Assembly: GCF_015775975.1 (NCBI RefSeq)
Contig: NZ_CP064056.1
Location: 124,001-188,000, forward strand
DNA length: 64,000 nucleotides
Source: Staphylococcus lloydii
GTDB lineage: Bacteria; Bacillota; Bacilli; Staphylococcales; Staphylococcaceae
Direction of reading: 5' to 3'
Shown: positions 29,830-42,366 of the stretch, piece after piece
How the letters are laid out: every line of letters starts with the position of its first letter
Position numbering within the stretch: position 1 is the first letter of the stretch
The notes under the pieces: model-generated
The model's input: only the letters and a program-made list of their open reading frames with translations
Database searches by the model: none
Told to the model about the DNA's origin: nothing
Translations under genes and position numbers: made by a program

Positions 29830-29913
29830 ATGCGTAAACAAATAGGTATTATAGGAGGAAACGGTGCGCCAGTGAGAAGGGAAAAGATAATAAAGAGAGT
29901 ACCACTTAATTAA
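29830..29913 (+). pseudogene. Truncated Rossmann-fold oxidoreductase start (27 codons)
   Basis: An ATG 4 nt after the preceding stop, with GGAGA upstream, begins MRKQIGIIGGNGAPVRR. The sequence IGIIGGNGA is the beta1-turn-alpha1 of an NAD(P)-binding Rossmann fold (GxGxxG type). After it the frame turns basic and ends at TAA before the terminator. It looks like the 5' end of a deleted dehydrogenase, for instance the saccharopine-dehydrogenase-like type found in metallophore loci. That identity is inference. Confidence 0.5.
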
Positions 29914-29926
29914 TTATATTAAATTC

Positions 29927-29975
29927 AAAAAACCGTCAATTTCTATTTAATTTCAGTAGAAATTGACGGTTTTTT
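29927..29975 (+). terminator. Terminator of the ECF/ABC operon
   Basis: The perfect 18-bp stem AAAAAACCGTCAATTTCT / AGAAATTGACGGTTTTTT ends in a T-run. Confidence 0.92.
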
Positions 29976-30009
29976 ATTATCTTTTACTTTATCACTTTCT
30001 GTGTTTTTT

Positions 30010-30100
30010 TCCACTTTGTCAGGAATTAACATATTGGCTGATCTGCAGTTAAAACCAGCACTATATTTTTTTGAAAATTAAACATTCCTTTTTTATTCAT
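30010..30100 (-). pseudogene. Relic of a DUF4811-type gene
   Basis: Bases 30024-30066 match 42880-42922, inside the intact DUF4811 gene, without gaps. A 17-nt identical block (AATTAACATATTGGCTG) and a 13-nt identical block (ACCAGCACTATAT) are separated by 13 nt in both, about 37 of 43 overall. On the minus strand it reads KYSAGFNCRSANMLI against IYSAGSKDSPANMLI. The rest of the gene is lost. Confidence 0.6.
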
Positions 30101-30243
30101 TTTATTGCTCTATTCAATGAGCATAAACGTTAAAAATAATAGCATATTCAAATAGTTGTGCATATTTAAAATGTATTTAAATAAAATTTATTGCATTAAT
30201 AAAGAGTACATTATTTAATGGTTGTAAATTTTATGTAATTATA

Positions 30244-30272
30244 TTGTATTAAAAATTTTAAAAGCGTATAAT
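30244..30272 (+). promoter_or_regulatory. Promoter of the giant surface-protein gene
   Basis: TTGTAT (30244-30249), a 17-nt spacer and a consensus TATAAT (30267-30272) lie about 118 nt before the ATG. The SD AAAAAGGAG (30375-30383) is also intact, so transcription and initiation signals are preserved despite the frame break. The remaining region 29976-30243 is AT-rich without other genes. Confidence 0.7.
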
Positions 30273-30389
30273 ATTATTTGTTGTAGGGAATCATTTTAAA
30301 TACAAAATTAATAATAATAATAGCGATTAACTTGAACATCATTTAATAAAAATTAATTAGTAGTAATGCAATAGAAAAAGGAGATTTAT

Positions 30390-33300
30390 ATGGAGAAAAA
30401 TTTAAAAAACAGAGATTTTCGATTAGAAAGTATACATTTGGAGCGGGTTCCGTACTTATAGGATTAAGTCTTTCATTTGTTGTACATACAACTAAAGTTG
30501 AAGCAGCTGAAACAGTAACAAATGTACAAACCAATATAGGTCATAAATCAGATGTCAATAACAATGTTGATACAGATAGTACAAACAAAAATAGTGAAAA
30601 TGAGCAAGTCAATACTGAAAATCCAACTACTCAAGCATCAGATAATGCCTCGGAAAACAAACCTCAACAGTCAGCAAATAAAACTAACTTAAATCAAGAT
30701 GCCAACCAATTAAAAAATAGTGAAAGTATCCCGGAAAAACAGAATGTTGAAGATGAGCAAGTAGCTGAAAACGCCAATGCAACGAAAACAGTAGAAAAAC
30801 CTGTAACTGAAAGTTCAAAAAAAGAAGAAAAGACTGAAGAAAATAACGTAAATGACACAAATAAAAATAATACTGAAAATAATGTGAAAGACACAGAGGA
30901 AAATAATCAAAATAAAACTGAAGATAATGTAAAAGATACAGTTAAAAGCACTCAAAGTAATGCTAAAGATAACGTAAAAGATACAGATGAAAACAAACAA
31001 AATAATGCTGAAAATAAAACTACAGAAGTACAAAGTGAAGATAAATTAACTACTAATGAAAAAGAAAGCACTTTAAATGCAAATAGTAAAGAAGACACTA
31101 TAAAACAACCTAAAGAAAGTAATAAGTTGTCTGAAACAAGTAGTGAAGCAGATAATCATAAAATAGCTAATATCGCCAGTGCTGATAATAGCCAAAATGA
31201 TGATGTATCAAGCTTATCATCAACAAATAAGCTTAATACGAACAGTCAAAATGAAGTAAGTAAAAGCGATGTGTCTAATCAATCAAATAATGACAACTCA
31301 AAGTCACCGTCAACTACTGATACACAAATAAAACAACCAGTAACAACACGATCTGTAAAAAAATTAGCTGTAAATAATAAACTTGTGTCTGCTGCTAGCA
31401 CAACAACAGTACAAACAGTGGACAAAAACAATTTTGGTAATTATTTTAATGTAGGTGGTAATGCCTCATATAATTCCTCTACAGGCATCGTAACTTTAAC
31501 GCAAAATGCAAGAACACAAAAAGGTAATATGTCCTTAGGTAGCAAAATAGACATGTCACAAAGTTTCACTTTAACAGGTAAGATTAATTTAGGTGATAAA
31601 AACGGTACAAAACTAGGTGGAGACGGAATTGGATTTGTTTTTCAACCTAATAATGTGAATGATATTGGTGATAATGGAGGCGCGCTTGGTATTGGTGGTT
31701 TGAAAAATGCCTTTGGCTTCAAATTTGATACTTGGTATAACAGTGACAAGACAACGACTTTTAACCCAGATCCATCTAGTTTTGCATCAAATAGTTCAAA
31801 AGTAATGGGTGCCTTTGTGACTACTGACCAAAATGGTAAAGCGACAACAGATGCTGATAGTGTAAAGTTTTTGCCTGGACCCACTAATAATACATTTAAT
31901 GATGTAACTATTGATTACAATGGAGACACTAAAACAATGACTGTGAGTTATGTGGCAAGTGGAACAACGTATACCTTTACAAAAAACTTGTCTTCATTAA
32001 TCCAACCTAATACAAATTATGCGCTTTCCATGTCTTCTTCTACTGGATTGGCAACCAATTTACAACAATTCCAAATTTCGCAATTTACATACACTGCCAA
32101 AGGTATTGTTAACGTAAAGTATGTTGATGAAAAAGGAAATACTATACCAGGTATGTCAGACGAAGAAAAATCAGGAGCTATTAATGAAAAAATTAATTTT
32201 AGTGATGCAATAGCTAAGGCGCAAAAGAATGGTTACCAATTAGTGTCATCTTCTTCGACTGTACCAAGTGCTTTTGATAGCGCTAGTAATTCTGCAACAG
32301 TAAGTACTAAAAACCAAACAGTCACTTATGTTTTTAAAGATATTTCTGCGCCATCAATAAGTAGTATTGACAATCAAACAAAAGAAGTGAATACAGCGAT
32401 TACACCTGTTACCATTTCCACTTCAGATAATAGTGGGGGTACTGTTACTAACAGCGTAAGTGGTCTGCCAAAAGGTGTGACGTTTGATGCTACGACGAAC
32501 ACAATTAGTGGTACGCCAAGTACAGTTGGTAACTATACTGTAACTGTTAAATCAACGGATGCAACTGGGAATTCCGCAACAACAACATTTACGATCACGG
32601 TTAAAGACACAATCGCACCTGTAGTGACTAGTATTGGGAATCAAACAAAAGAAGTGAATACAGCGATTACACCTATTACTATTTCAACTTCAGATAATAG
32701 TAAAGGTAAAGTTACGAATGTGGTAGATGGTTTACCAGACGGGGTAACATTTGATTCATCAACGAATACAATTAGCGGTACACCTACTAATGTTGGGAAT
32801 TCGACAGTAACTGTAACATCGACAGATCCAAGTGGTAATGCTACAAAAACAACGTTCACAATCACAGTGACAGATAACACTGCACCGACAGTAGAAGCTA
32901 TTCCGAGTCAAACAAAAGAAGTGAATACGCCAATTGATTCAATTACAATCAAAGGTAAAGATAATAGTGGTAAAGCTGTGACAAATGAAGTGAGTGGTTT
33001 ACCAAAAGGCGTAACGTTTGATTCAGCAACGAATACAATCAGTGGTAGTCCGAGTGAAATCGGAACATCTCAAGTGACAGTTACAACAAAAGATCCAAGT
33101 GGTAATACAACAAAAACAACATTCACAATCACAGTGACAGATAGCACGGCGCCAACAGTTGAAACTATTCCGAATCAAACAAAAGAAGTGAACACACCAA
33201 TTGATGCAATTACAATCAAAGGTAAAGACAATAGCGGTAAACCCGTAACGAATGAAGTGAGTGGTTTACCAAAAGGTGTAACATTTGATCCATCAACAAA

Positions 33301-36300
33301 CACAATTAGCGGTACACCAAGTGAACTTGGAGAGTATCCAGTTACAGTAACGACAAAAGATCCAAGTGGCAATACAACGAAAACAACATTCACAATCACA
33401 GTGCAAGATAAAACTGCACCGACGGTGGAAGCGATTGGCAGTCAAACCAAAGAAGTAAACACACCAATTGATACAATTACAATCAAAGGTCAAGATAATA
33501 GTGGCAAACCCGTAACGAATGAAGTGAGTGGCTTACCAAAAGGCGTAACATTTGACCCATCAACAAACACAATTAGCGGTACACCTACTAATGTTGGAAC
33601 TTCGACAGTTACAGTAACGACAAAAGACCCAAGTGGCAATACGACGAAAACAATATTTACGATTACGGTTAAAGACACAATCGCACCAGTAGTAACTAGT
33701 ATTGGTAATCAAACCAAAGAAGTGAATACAGCGATTACACCTATTACTATTTCAACTTCAGATAATAGTAAAGGTAAAGTTACGAATGTGGTAGATGGCT
33801 TACCAGAGGGTGTAACATTTGATTCATCAACGAATACAATTAGCGGTACACCTACTAATGTTGGGACTTCGACAGTCACTGTAACATCGACAGATCCAAG
33901 CGGTAATGCTACAAAAACAACGTTCACAATCACAGTGACAGATAACACTGCACCGACAGTAGAAGCTATTCCGAGTCAAACCAAAGAAGTAAATACGCCA
34001 ATTGATACAATTACAATTAAAGGTCAAGATAATAGCGGTAAAGCTGTGACAAATGAAGTGAGTGGTTTACCAAAAGGTGTGACATTTGATCCATCAACAA
34101 ACACAATTAGTGGTAGTCCAAGTGAAGTTGGAACATCTCAAGTGACAGTTACGACAAAAGATCCAAGTGGTAATACAACAAAAACAACATTCACAATCAC
34201 AGTGACAGATAACACAGCACCGACAGTAGAAGCTATTCCGAGTCAAACCAAAGAAGTGAACACACCGATTAATACAATCACGATTAACGGTAAGGATAAT
34301 AGTGGTAAAGCTGTGACAAATGAAGTGAGTGGCTTACCTAAAGGCGTAACATTTGATCCAACAACGAATACAATTAGTGGTAGTCCGAGTGAAATCGGAA
34401 CATCTCAAGTGACAGTTACGACAAAAGATCCAAGTGGCAATACAACGAAAACGACATTCACAATTACAGTGACAGATAACACAGCACCGACGGTGGAAGC
34501 GATTGATAGTCAAACGAAAGAAGTTAATACACCAATTGATACGATTACAATTAAAGGTGAAGATAATAGTGGCAAACCCGTAACGAATGAAGTGAGCGGT
34601 TTACCAAAAGGTGTAACATTTGATCCATCAACAAACACAATCAGTGGTACACCAAGCGAAGTAGGAACAAATAAAGTAACGGTGATTACAACGGATGCGA
34701 ATGGTAATCACACAGAAACAACATTCACGATTACGGTGACAGATAACACAGCACCGACGGTGGAAGCGATTGATAGTCAAACGAAAGAAGTTAATACACC
34801 GATTGATACGATTACAATTAAAGGTGAAGACAACAGTGGTAAAGCTGTGACAAATGAAGTAAGTGGCTTACCAAAAGGTGTGACATTTGATCCATCAACA
34901 AACACAATTAGCGGAACACCAAGCGAAGTTGGAAGATCTGAAGTTACGGTAACAACGAAAGATTCAAGCGGCAATACAACAAAAACAACGTTCACAATCA
35001 CAGTGACAGATAACACAGCACCGACAGTAGAAGCTATTCCGAGTCAAACCAAAGAAGTGAACACACCAATTGATACGATTACAATTAAAGGTCAAGACAA
35101 TAGTGGTAAACCAGTTAAAAATGAAGTGAAAGGTCTACCTGACGGTGTAACATTTGATTCAACAACGAATACAATTAGCGGTACACCTACTAATGTTGGA
35201 AATTCGACAGTAACTGTAACATCGACAGATCCAAGTGGTAATGCTACAAAAACAACGTTCACAATCACAGTGACAGATAACACTGCACCGACAGTAGAAG
35301 CTATTCCGAGTCAAACCAAAGAAGTGAACACACCGATTAATACAATCACGATTAACGGTAAGGATAATAGTGGTAAAGCTGTGACAAATGAAGTAAGTGG
35401 CTTACCAAAAGGCGTAACATTTGATCCATTAACAAACACAATTAGCGGTAGCCCAAGTGAAATCGGAACATCTCAAGTGACAGTTACGACAAAAGATCCA
35501 AGTGGTAATACAACGAAAACAACATTCACAATCACAGTGACAGATAACACAGCACCGACAGTGGAAGCGATTGATAGTCAAACGAAAGAAGTTAATACAC
35601 CAATTGATACGATTACAATCAAAGGTGAAGATAATAGTGGTAAACCAGTCAAAAATGAAGTGAAAGGTTTACCGGACGGCGTAACGTTTGATCCAGCAAC
35701 GAATACAATCAGTGGTACACCAAGCGAAGTAGGAACAAATAAAGTAACGGTGATTACAACAGATGAGCAAGGTAACCACACAGAAACAACGTTCACGATT
35801 ACAGTAAAAGACGAAACGGCACCAACGGTGGAAGCAATAGGTAATCAAACCAAAGAAGTGAACACACCAATTGATTCAATTACAATCAAAGGTAAAGACA
35901 ATAGCGGTAAACCCGTAACGAATGAAGTGAGCGGTTTACCTAAAGGCGTGACATTTGATCCATCAACAAACACAATTAGCGGAACACCAAGCGAAGTTGG
36001 AACATCTGAAGTTACGGTAACAACGAAAGATTCAAGCGGCAATACAACAAAAACAACGTTCACAATCACAGTGACAGATAACACAGCACCGACAGTAGAA
36101 GCTATTCCGAGTCAAACCAAAGAAGTGAACACACCAATTGATACGATTACAATTAAAGGTCAAGACAATAGTGGTAAACCAGTTGAAAATGAAGTGAAAG
36201 GTCTACCTGACGGTGTAACGTTTGATCCAGAAACGAATACAATTAGTGGTAGTCCAAGTGAAGTGGGAGAATATCCAATCACAGTGACAACAACAGATGC

Positions 36301-39300
36301 GGTAGGTAATCACACAGAAACGACGTTCACGATTACCGTGGTAGACAAGACAGCACCAACAGTTGAAGCGATTGATGACCAAACGAAAGAAGTTAATACA
36401 CCGATTGATACGATTACAATTAAAGGTCAAGATAATAGTGGTAAATCAGTCAAAAATGAAGTGAACGGTTTACCGGACGGTGTCACGTTTGACCCAACAA
36501 CGAACACAATTAGTGGTACACCTACTAATGTTGGAACTTCGACAGTAACTGTAACATCGACAGATCCAAGTGGTAATACAACGAAAACGACATTCACGAT
36601 TACGGTGACAGATAACACGGCACCAACGGTTGAGGCAATAGGTGACCAAACGAAAGAAGTTAATACACCGATTGATACGATTACAATAAAAGCTGAAGAC
36701 AATAGTGGCAAACCAGTTAAGAATGAAGTGAGCGGCTTACCAAAAGGTGTGACATTTGATCCAGAAACAAACACAATTAGTGGCACACCAAGCGAAGTTG
36801 GAACAAATAAAGTAACGGTGATTACAACAGATGCGAATGGTAACCACACAGAAACAACGTTCACGATTATAGTGAAAGATGAAACAGCACCGACGGTGGA
36901 AGCGATTGATAGTCAAACGAAAGAAGTTAATACACCGATTGACTCAATCACAATAAAAGCTGAAGACAATAGCGGCAAAACCGTAACGAATGAAGTGAGC
37001 GGTTTACCTAAAGGCGTGACATTTGATCCAGAAACAAACACAATTAGCGGAACACCAAGCGAAGTTGGAACATCTGAAGTTACGGTAACAACGAAAGATT
37101 CAAGCGGCAATATAACAAAAACAACATTCACGATTACGGTGAAAGATGAAACAGCACCGATGGTGGAAGCGATAGATGATCAAACAAAAGAAGTTAATAC
37201 ACCAATTGATACGATTACAATAAAAGCTGAAGACAACAGTGGCAAACCCGTAACGAATGAAGTGAGTGGCTTACCAAAAGGTGTGACATTTGATCCATCA
37301 ACAAACACGATTAGTGGCAGCCCAAGTGAAGTTGGAGAGTATCCAGTTACGGTTACTACAACAGACGCAGAAGGTAACCACACGGAAACAACGTTCACGA
37401 TTACAGTGAAGGATGAAACGGCACCAACGGTGGAAGCAATAGATGACCAAACGAAAGAAGTTAATACACCAATTGATTCAATCACAATAAAAGCTGAAGA
37501 TAATAGTGGCAAGCCTGTCACAAACAAAGTAGAAGGTTTACCAGAGGGTGTAACGTTTGACCCAACAACGAACACAATTAGTGGCACACCAAGTGAAGTT
37601 GGTAAATATCCTATCACAGTGACGACAACGGACGCGGAAGGTAATCACACAGAAACGACGTTCACGATTACAGTGGTAGACAAGACAGCACCAACAGTTG
37701 AATCGATTGGTGAACAAACAAAAGAAGTGAACACACCAATTGACCCAATCACAATAAAAGCTGAAGATAATAGCGGCAAACCAGTAACGAATGAAGTGAG
37801 CGGTTTACCAAAAGGTGTAACATTTGATCCATCAACAAATACAATTAGCGGAACACCAAGCGAAGTTGGAACATCTGAAGTTACGGTAACGACGAAAGAT
37901 TCAAGCGGCAATACAACGAAAACGACATTCACGATTACGGTGAAAGATGAAACAGCACCGACGGTGGAAGCGATTGGTGACCAAACGAAAGAAGTTAATA
38001 CACCGATTGATTCGATTACAATTAAAGGTCAAGACAACAGTGGCAAACCAGTAACGAATGAAGTGAGTGGCTTACCAAAAGGTGTGACGTTTGATCCAAC
38101 AACGAATACAATTAGCGGAACACCAAGCGAAGTTGGAAATTCGACAGTAACTGTAACATCGACAGATCCAAGTGGTAATACAACGAAAACGACATTCACG
38201 ATTACAGTGACAGATAACACGGCACCAACGGTTGAGGCAATAGGTGACCAAACGAAAGAAGTTAATACACCAATTGATTCAATTACAATCAAAGTTGAAG
38301 ACAATAGCGGTAAGCCTGTCACAAACAAAGTAGAAGGTTTACCAGAGGGTGTCACGTTTGATTCAGAAACGAACACAATTAGTGGTACACCTACTAATGT
38401 TGGGAATTCGACAGTAACTGTAACATCGACAGATCCAAGCGGTAATGTTACAAAAACAACATTCACAATCACAGTGACAGATAATACAGCACCGACAGTA
38501 GAAGCTATTCCGAGTCAAACCAAAGAAGTAAATACGCCAATTGATACAATTACAATTAAAGGTAAAGATAATAGCGGTAAAGCAGTGACAAACAAAGTAG
38601 AAGGCTTACCAGAGGGTGTCACGTTTGATCCAGAAACGAACACAATTAGTGGTACACCTACTAATGTTGGAACTTCGACAGTAACTGTAACATCGACAGA
38701 TCCAAGTGGTAATACAACGAAAACGACATTCAAGATTACAGTGAAGGATGAAACGGCACCGACGGTGGAAGCGATTGACAATCAAACGAAAGAAGTCAAT
38801 ACACCAATTGATACGATTACAATTAAAGGTGAAGACAATAGTGGTAAACCCGTAACGAATGAAGTGAAAGGCTTACCGGACGGTGTAACATTTGATCCGT
38901 CAACGAACACAATTAGTGGTAGTCCAAGTGAAGTTGGAACAAATAAAGTAACGGTGATTACAACAGATGAGCAAGGTAACCACACAGAAACAACGTTCAC
39001 GATTACAGTAAAAGACGAAACGGCACCAACGGTGGAAGCAATAGGTAATCAAACCAAAGAAGTGAATACAGCGATTACACCTATTACTATTTCAACTTCA
39101 GATAATAGTAAAGGTAAAGTTACGAATGTGGTAGATGGCTTACCAGAGGGTGTAACATTTGATTCAACAACGAATACAATTAGCGGGACACCTACTAATG
39201 TTGGGACTTCGACAGTAACTGTAACATCGACAGATCCAAGCGGTAATGCTACTAAAACAACGTTCACAATCACAGTGACAGATAACACAGCACCGACAGT

Positions 39301-42181
39301 AGAAGCTATTCCGAGTCAAACCAAAGAAGTAAATACGCCAATTGATACAATTACAATTAAAGGTCAAGATAATAGCGGTAAAGCTGTGACAAATGAAGTG
39401 AGTGGTTTACCAAAAGGTGTGACATTTGATCCATCAACAAACACAATTAGTGGTAGTCCAAGTGAAGTTGGAACATCTCAAGTGACAGTTACGACAAAAG
39501 ATCCAAGTGGTAATACAACAAAAACAACATTCACAATCACAGTGACAGATAACACAGCACCGACAGTGGAAGCGATTGGCAATCAAACGAAAGAAGTTAA
39601 TACACCGATTGATACGATTACAATTAAAGGTCAAGATAATAGTGGTAAACCCGTAACGAATGAAGTGAAAGGCTTACCGGACGGTGTAACATTTGATCCG
39701 TCAACGAACACAATTAGTGGCACGCCAAGTGAAGTTGGAACAAATAAAGTAACGGTGATTACAACAGATGAGCAAGGTAACCACACAGAAACAACGTTCA
39801 CGATTACAGTAAAAGACGAAACGGCACCAACGGTGGAAGCAATAGGTAATCAAACCAAAGAAGTAAACACACCAATTGATACGATTACAATTAAAGGTGA
39901 AGATAACAGTGGCAAACCCGTAACGAATGAAGTGAGCGGTTTACCAAAAGGCGTGACATTTGATCCAACAACAAACACAATTAGCGGAACACCAAGCGAA
40001 GTAGGAACATCTGAAGTTACGGTAACAACGAAAGATTCAAGCGGCAATACAACAAAAACAACATTCACGATTACAGTAGTAGACAAGACAGCACCAACGG
40101 TGGAAGCTATTCCGAGTCAAACAAAAGAAGTCAATACACCAATTGATACGATTACAATCAAAGGTGAAGACAATAGTGGTAAGCCTGTCACAAACAAAGT
40201 AGAAGGTTTACCAGAGGGTGTCACGTTTGATCCAGAAACGAACACAATTAGTGGTACACCTACTAATGTTGGAAATTCGACAGTAACTGTAACATCGACA
40301 GATCCAAGTGGTAATACAACGAAAACGACATTCACGATTACGGTGAAAGATGAAACAGCACCAACTGTGGAAGTGATTGATAGTCAAACGGAAGAAGTTA
40401 ATACACCAATTGATTCAATTACAATCAAAGGTGAAGATAATAGTGGTAAACCAGTCAAAAATGAAGTGAAAGGTCTACCGGACGGCGTAACGTTTGATCC
40501 ATCAACGAACACAATCAGTGGTAGTCCAAGTGAAGTCGGAGAATATCCAATCACAGTTACGACAACAGATGAGCAAGGTAACCACACAGAAACAACGTTC
40601 ACGATTACAGTGACAGATAACACGGCACCAACGGTGGAAGCAATAGGTAATCAAACCAAAGAAGTGAACACACCAATTGATTCAATTACAATCAAAGGTA
40701 AAGATAATAGTGGCAAACCAGTCAAAAATGAAGTGAGCGGTTTACCAAAAGGCGTGACATTTGATCCAACAACAAACACAATCAGTGGCAGCCCAAGTGA
40801 AGTTGGAGAATACCCAGTTACGGTAACGACAACAGATGAGCAAGGTAACCACACAGAAACAACATTCACAATTACAGTGATAGATAAGACGGCGCCGACG
40901 GTCGAAGCGATTGGCAATCAAACGAAAGAAGTGAACACACCAATTGATACGATTACAATTAAAGGTCAAGACAATAGTGGTAAACCCGTAACGAATGAAG
41001 TGAGTGGCTTACCAAAAGGCGTGACATTTGATCCAGCAACGAACACAATCAGTGGTAGTCCAAGTGAAGTTGGAGAATACCCAATCACAGTGACAACAAC
41101 AGATGAGCAAGGTAACCATACAGAAACAACGTTCACGATTACAGTAGTAGATAAGACAGCACCAACGGTGGAAGCTATTCCGAGTCAAACAAAAGAAGTA
41201 AATACACCGATTGATACAATTAAAATTAAAGGTCAAGACAACAGTGGTAAACCAGTCACAAATGAAGTAAAAGGTTTACCGAAAGGCGTAACATTTGATC
41301 CATCAACAAACACAATCAGTGGCACACCAAGTGAAGTGGGCACATACCCAATCACAGTGATAACAACAGATGAGCAAGGTAATCACACAGAAACAACGTT
41401 CACGATTACAGTGGTAGACAAGACAGCACCTACAGTAGAACCGATAGGTGATCAAACCAAAGAAGTAAATACACCGATTGACCCAATCATAATCAAAGGT
41501 GAAGATAATAGTGGTAAACCAGTCACAAATGAAGTAAAAGGTTTACCAAAAGGCGTAACGTTTGATCCAGAAACGAACACAATAAGTGGTACACCAAGTG
41601 AAGTGGGCACATACCCAATTACAGTGATAACAACAGATGCGAATGGTAATCAAACGGAGACAACGTTCATAATTACAGTGACTCCAAAAGATTCTGGTGA
41701 ACCAAGTACACCAAGCAATCCAGGAGAGCCAAGTACACCAAGCAATCCAGGAGAGCCAAGTACACCAAGTAATCCAGGAGAGCCAAGTACACCAAGTAAT
41801 CCAGGAGAACCAAGTACGCCAAGTAATCCAGGAGAGCCAAGTACACCAAGTAATCCAGGAGAACCAAGTACGCCAAGCAATCCAGGGGAGCCAAATGTAC
41901 CAAGTAATCCAGGGGAGCCAAATGCACCGAGCAACCCAGCAGAACCAAGTACATCAAGCGAAACGGTCGCACCGGAACTTAACGTTCAAGATACTTCTGG
42001 TATAGGTTCAACAGATAACAGCACTCAAGATGATGTTGCTACAAAAGATAAGAAGGAAAACAATAAGCATTCATTGCCAGAAACTGGTGGAGATAAGTCG
42101 AGCAATACTACATTAATTGGTGGTATTCTAGCAGCTATTGTAGGAATCTTCTTATTAGGTAGAAGAAGAAAAAAACAATAA
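30390..42181 (+). CDS. Giant LPXTG surface adhesin, L-lectin plus 35 cadherin/Ig-like repeats; start out of frame
   Basis: If the frame is restored this is a wall-anchored protein of about 3,930 residues. In order: YSIRK-type signal peptide (QRFSIRKYTFGAGSVLIG, cleavage near VEA-AE); Asn/Lys/Glu-rich linker with NNVKDT-like units (30500-31400); L-type lectin domain (about 31410-32095; GGDGIGFVFQPN, FGFKFDTWYN); MucBP/beta-grasp-like domain (32100-32340; VNVKYVDEKGNTI); 35 tandem 89-residue repeats; GEPSTPSNP wall-spanning repeats; LPETG at 42074-42088, hydrophobic helix and RRRKK tail. The lectin, beta-grasp and cadherin-like order matches the binding region of S. aureus SraP, without Ser-rich repeats or SecA2 genes. 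The SD-linked ATG (30390) is in another frame and stops at 30461. The long frame is open from before 30392 but has no normal start until 30884, which lacks the signal peptide. See findings. Confidence 0.85.
30404..30410 (+). other. Frame break at a slippery A-tract
   Basis: In the ATG frame the codons read TTA AAA AAC, giving the heptamer A AAA AAC. A -1 slip there moves the ribosome exactly into the frame of the signal peptide and adhesin. Alternatively one extra A (A7 instead of A6) gives MEKNLKKQRFSIRKY directly. Confidence 0.75.
32348..41692 (+). repeat. 35 tandem 267-bp repeats (89-residue cadherin/Ig-like domains)
   Basis: The array is exactly 35 x 267 = 9,345 bp with no partial units. 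Each unit reads roughly APTVEAI..QTKEVNTPI, then DNSGKPVTNEVSGLPKGVTF, then TNTISGTPSEVG and TFTITVxD. Units 2, 6 and 26 are a variant type (TAITPITISTSDNSKGKV). Unit 1 is the most diverged, and unit 31 alone has QTEEVNT. Confidence 0.95.
41696..41938 (+). repeat. Nine 27-bp repeats (GEPSTPSNP) of the wall-spanning region
   Basis: Seven copies of GEPSTPSNP, then GEPNVPSNP and GEPNAPSNP, followed by a degenerate AEPSTSSET. Pro-rich repeats before LPXTG are typical wall-spanning segments. Confidence 0.93.
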
Positions 42182-42223
42182 AATAATTGTTTCACTTAGC
42201 AGGGTAATAATTTATAAGTAAAT

Positions 42224-42264
42224 AAAAGCTACATGATATCTATTTGGATACCATGTAGCTTTTT
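42224..42264 (+). terminator. Terminator of the adhesin gene
   Basis: AAAAGCTACATGATATC pairs with GATACCATGTAGCTTTTT (42247-42264). Confidence 0.9.
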
Positions 42265-42366
42265 GTATTATATATTGGTTATTTGTTGATTTTAATAATC
42301 ATATGATTGTTTTTATAATCGTACATAAAGCAAAATTTTTATGCTGTATTGAACGTTATTACGAAT

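Noticed and set aside
30884..30886. ATG 30884 as the true start of the giant protein
   Set aside because: It would remove a perfect YSIRK signal peptide encoded in the same frame upstream and leave an LPXTG protein without a secretion signal.
32641..41236. More than twenty minus-strand open frames of 60-150 codons inside the adhesin gene
   Set aside because: They repeat with the 267-bp period and are antisense shadows of the highly biased repeat coding sequence; none has an SD or independent composition.
41650..42005. Alternative frames over the Pro-rich repeats and the 27-bp repeat itself as a CRISPR-like array
   Set aside because: The repeats are contiguous without spacers and in phase with the GEPSTPSNP coding frame; the other frames are by-products.
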